NCBI RefSeq assembly: GCF_000577245.1
Contig: NZ_CBYO010000005.1
Coordinates: 62,001-126,000, forward strand
Direction: 5' to 3'
Origin: Paucisalibacillus algeriensis
GTDB lineage: Bacteria; Bacillota; Bacilli; Bacillales; Amphibacillaceae
Length of the DNA stretch: 64,000 nt
A model generated the notes under the pieces. The model was not told the origin of the DNA. It ran no database searches and worked only from the letters and a program-made list of their open reading frames with translations. Of this stretch, positions 63,120 through 64,000 are shown in pieces (the first letter of the stretch is position 1; every line of letters starts with the position of its first letter). The translations under genes and the position numbers were made by a program.

Positions 63120-64000
63120 ATGTCTGGTATTTTTACACGCGGTTTGAGGCAGGGACTTCAAACAACCTGGACATTAGGAAAAGTGATTTTTCCGATCACA
63201 TTAATTGTTACGATTCTTCAATATACTCCCGTGTTACCTTGGATTATTGAAAAACTCAGTCCATTAATGGGACTAATCGGTTTGTCTGGAGAAGCGGCTG
63301 TACCTATTGTGTTAGGAAATGTTTTGAATTTATATGCCGGTATCGGAGCCATTATTTCGTTTGATTTTACAGTGAAAGAAGTCTTTATAATGGCAATCAT
63401 GCTTTCTTTCTCTCATAATTTATTTATTGAATCTGCTGTTGCATCAAAGGTTGGAGTCAAATGGTGGATCATTGTTGGTGTTCGTATTGGGCTTGCTCTA
63501 ATAGCTGCTAGTATAATCAATCTAGTTTGGAATGGCGGGGGAGAATTGGCCCAGTACGGATTCATCTCACAAGATGGGGCAACTATTACCAGTTGGGGAG
63601 AGATTACTCTTAATGGAATACAAACTGCAATCATTGCAGTCATTCAACTTGCAGCCATCGTTATACCATTAATGATAATCATGCAATTGTTACGTGAAAA
63701 GGGCTGGCTAACAAAACTTTCTAATGGATTTGCACCAGCAACCAAGATTCTTGGTATGGAGAAAAACACTTCGATGACATTAGTTGCAGGACTTACAGTT
63801 GGTCTTGCCTATGGGGCAGGATTAATGATTCAAGCCATTAAAGAAGATGGCGTTTCAAAACGAGATATGACATTAGCGTTAATTTTCCTTGTTTCCTGTC
63901 ATGCTGTTGTTGAAGATACGTTTATTTTTATTCCATTAGGAATTCCCGTTTGGCCATTGCTAATCATCCGTTTAATTACAGCTATCCTATTAACAATGGT
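63120..64000 (+). CDS. nucleoside-recognition domain membrane protein (YvoD-like), 3' end outside
   Basis: The frame from ATG 63120 stays open to the window edge (293 codons). Multiple hydrophobic segments with the Gate-type motif GLVGLSGEAAVPIVLGNVLN-like stretch (LIGLSGEAAVPIVLGNVLNL) and a later SHNLFIESAVASKVG and SCHAVVEDTFIFIPLG. These are typical of YvoD/SpmA-like proteins with the nucleoside recognition (Gate) domain. GAAAAGAGGGAAACG precedes the ATG. Position after lgt matches B. subtilis yvoD. The substrate is unknown. Confidence 0.85.
   Translation, partial: MSGIFTRGLRQGLQTTWTLGKVIFPITLIVTILQYTPVLPWIIEKLSPLMGLIGLSGEAAVPIVLGNVLNLYAGIGAIISFDFTVKEVFIMAIMLSFSHNLFIESAVASKVGVKWWIIVGVRIGLALIAASIINLVWNGGGELAQYGFISQDGATITSWGEITLNGIQTAIIAVIQLAAIVIPLMIIMQLLREKGWLTKLSNGFAPATKILGMEKNTSMTLVAGLTVGLAYGAGLMIQAIKEDGVSKRDMTLALIFLVSCHAVVEDTFIFIPLGIPVWPLLIIRLITAILLTM

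Noticed and set aside
1..64000. CRISPR arrays, tRNA or rRNA genes, prophage or transposase genes
   Set aside because: No regularly spaced repeats, no recognisable tRNA/rRNA sequence and no transposase or integrase frame was seen.

Overview
The window looks like one chromosomal stretch of a low-GC, Gram-positive, motile, spore-former-type Bacillaceae bacterium. The evidence is the AT-rich sequence, strong AGGAGG-type ribosome binding sites with many TTG/GTG starts, and gene order close to the Bacillus subtilis degSU-comF-flg-fliD-hpf-secA-prfB-cccB-ftsEX-ctpB-minJ-uvrBA-hprK-lgt region. An Oceanobacillus/Ornithinibacillus/Virgibacillus-like genus is my guess, not something the sequence proves. 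I found no tRNA, rRNA, CRISPR array or intact insertion sequence.

Layout. 1-13 kb is a mixed accessory part: a TAXI-type TRAP transporter pair, a broken ECF sigma gene with its intact DUF4179 anti-sigma gene, two MFS transporters around pyroglutamyl peptidase and a DUF1648 protein, a HAD phosphatase, a YdjO-like protein, a PRK06851-type NTPase and two tandem IDEAL-domain paralogs. 13-22 kb is cell surface and biofilm matrix: PBP3-like transpeptidase, LCP protein and class D sortase on the minus strand. Facing them are two TasA/camelysin paralogs, TapA, SipW, and an LPDTA-anchored TasA-like protein, followed by small SinI and SinR genes. GTTCTTT-type SinR boxes lie upstream of the first tasA. 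22-31 kb holds VanZ, nagA, yvyE, degS-degU, an RsbR-like STAS protein, DegV, comFA and comFC. 31-39 kb is the flagellar block yvyF-flgM-flgN-flgK-flgL-(repeat)-yviE-fliW-csrA-flaG-fliD-fliS-fliT. 39-51 kb holds hpf, secA, prfB (with the +1 programmed frameshift), cccB, ftsE-ftsX, an EnvC-like M23 peptidase, ctpB and minJ. 51-54 kb is a YkoP/YkoQ/YkoN-like trio. 54-64 kb holds uvrB-uvrA, yojF-bshB2, a small membrane protein, hprK, lgt and the start of yvoD.

The most unusual observation is the first gene. The solute-binding lipoprotein of the TRAP-TAXI transporter carries the family's two halves in swapped order: signal peptide, canonical C-terminal half, linker, canonical N-terminal half, stop. 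It reads as a naturally circularly permuted binding protein next to an apparently normal 4TM/12TM permease. The second is the matrix locus. It combines TasA fibre subunits, TapA and SipW with a sortase-D-type wall-anchored TasA-like protein and a class D sortase gene a few kb away. This suggests amyloid-like fibres tethered covalently to the wall. Other points are three copies of a GC-richer dispersed repeat, a second small repeat family, a perfect 22-bp hairpin that includes a stop codon, and the absence of the flagellin gene from its usual place between csrA and flaG.
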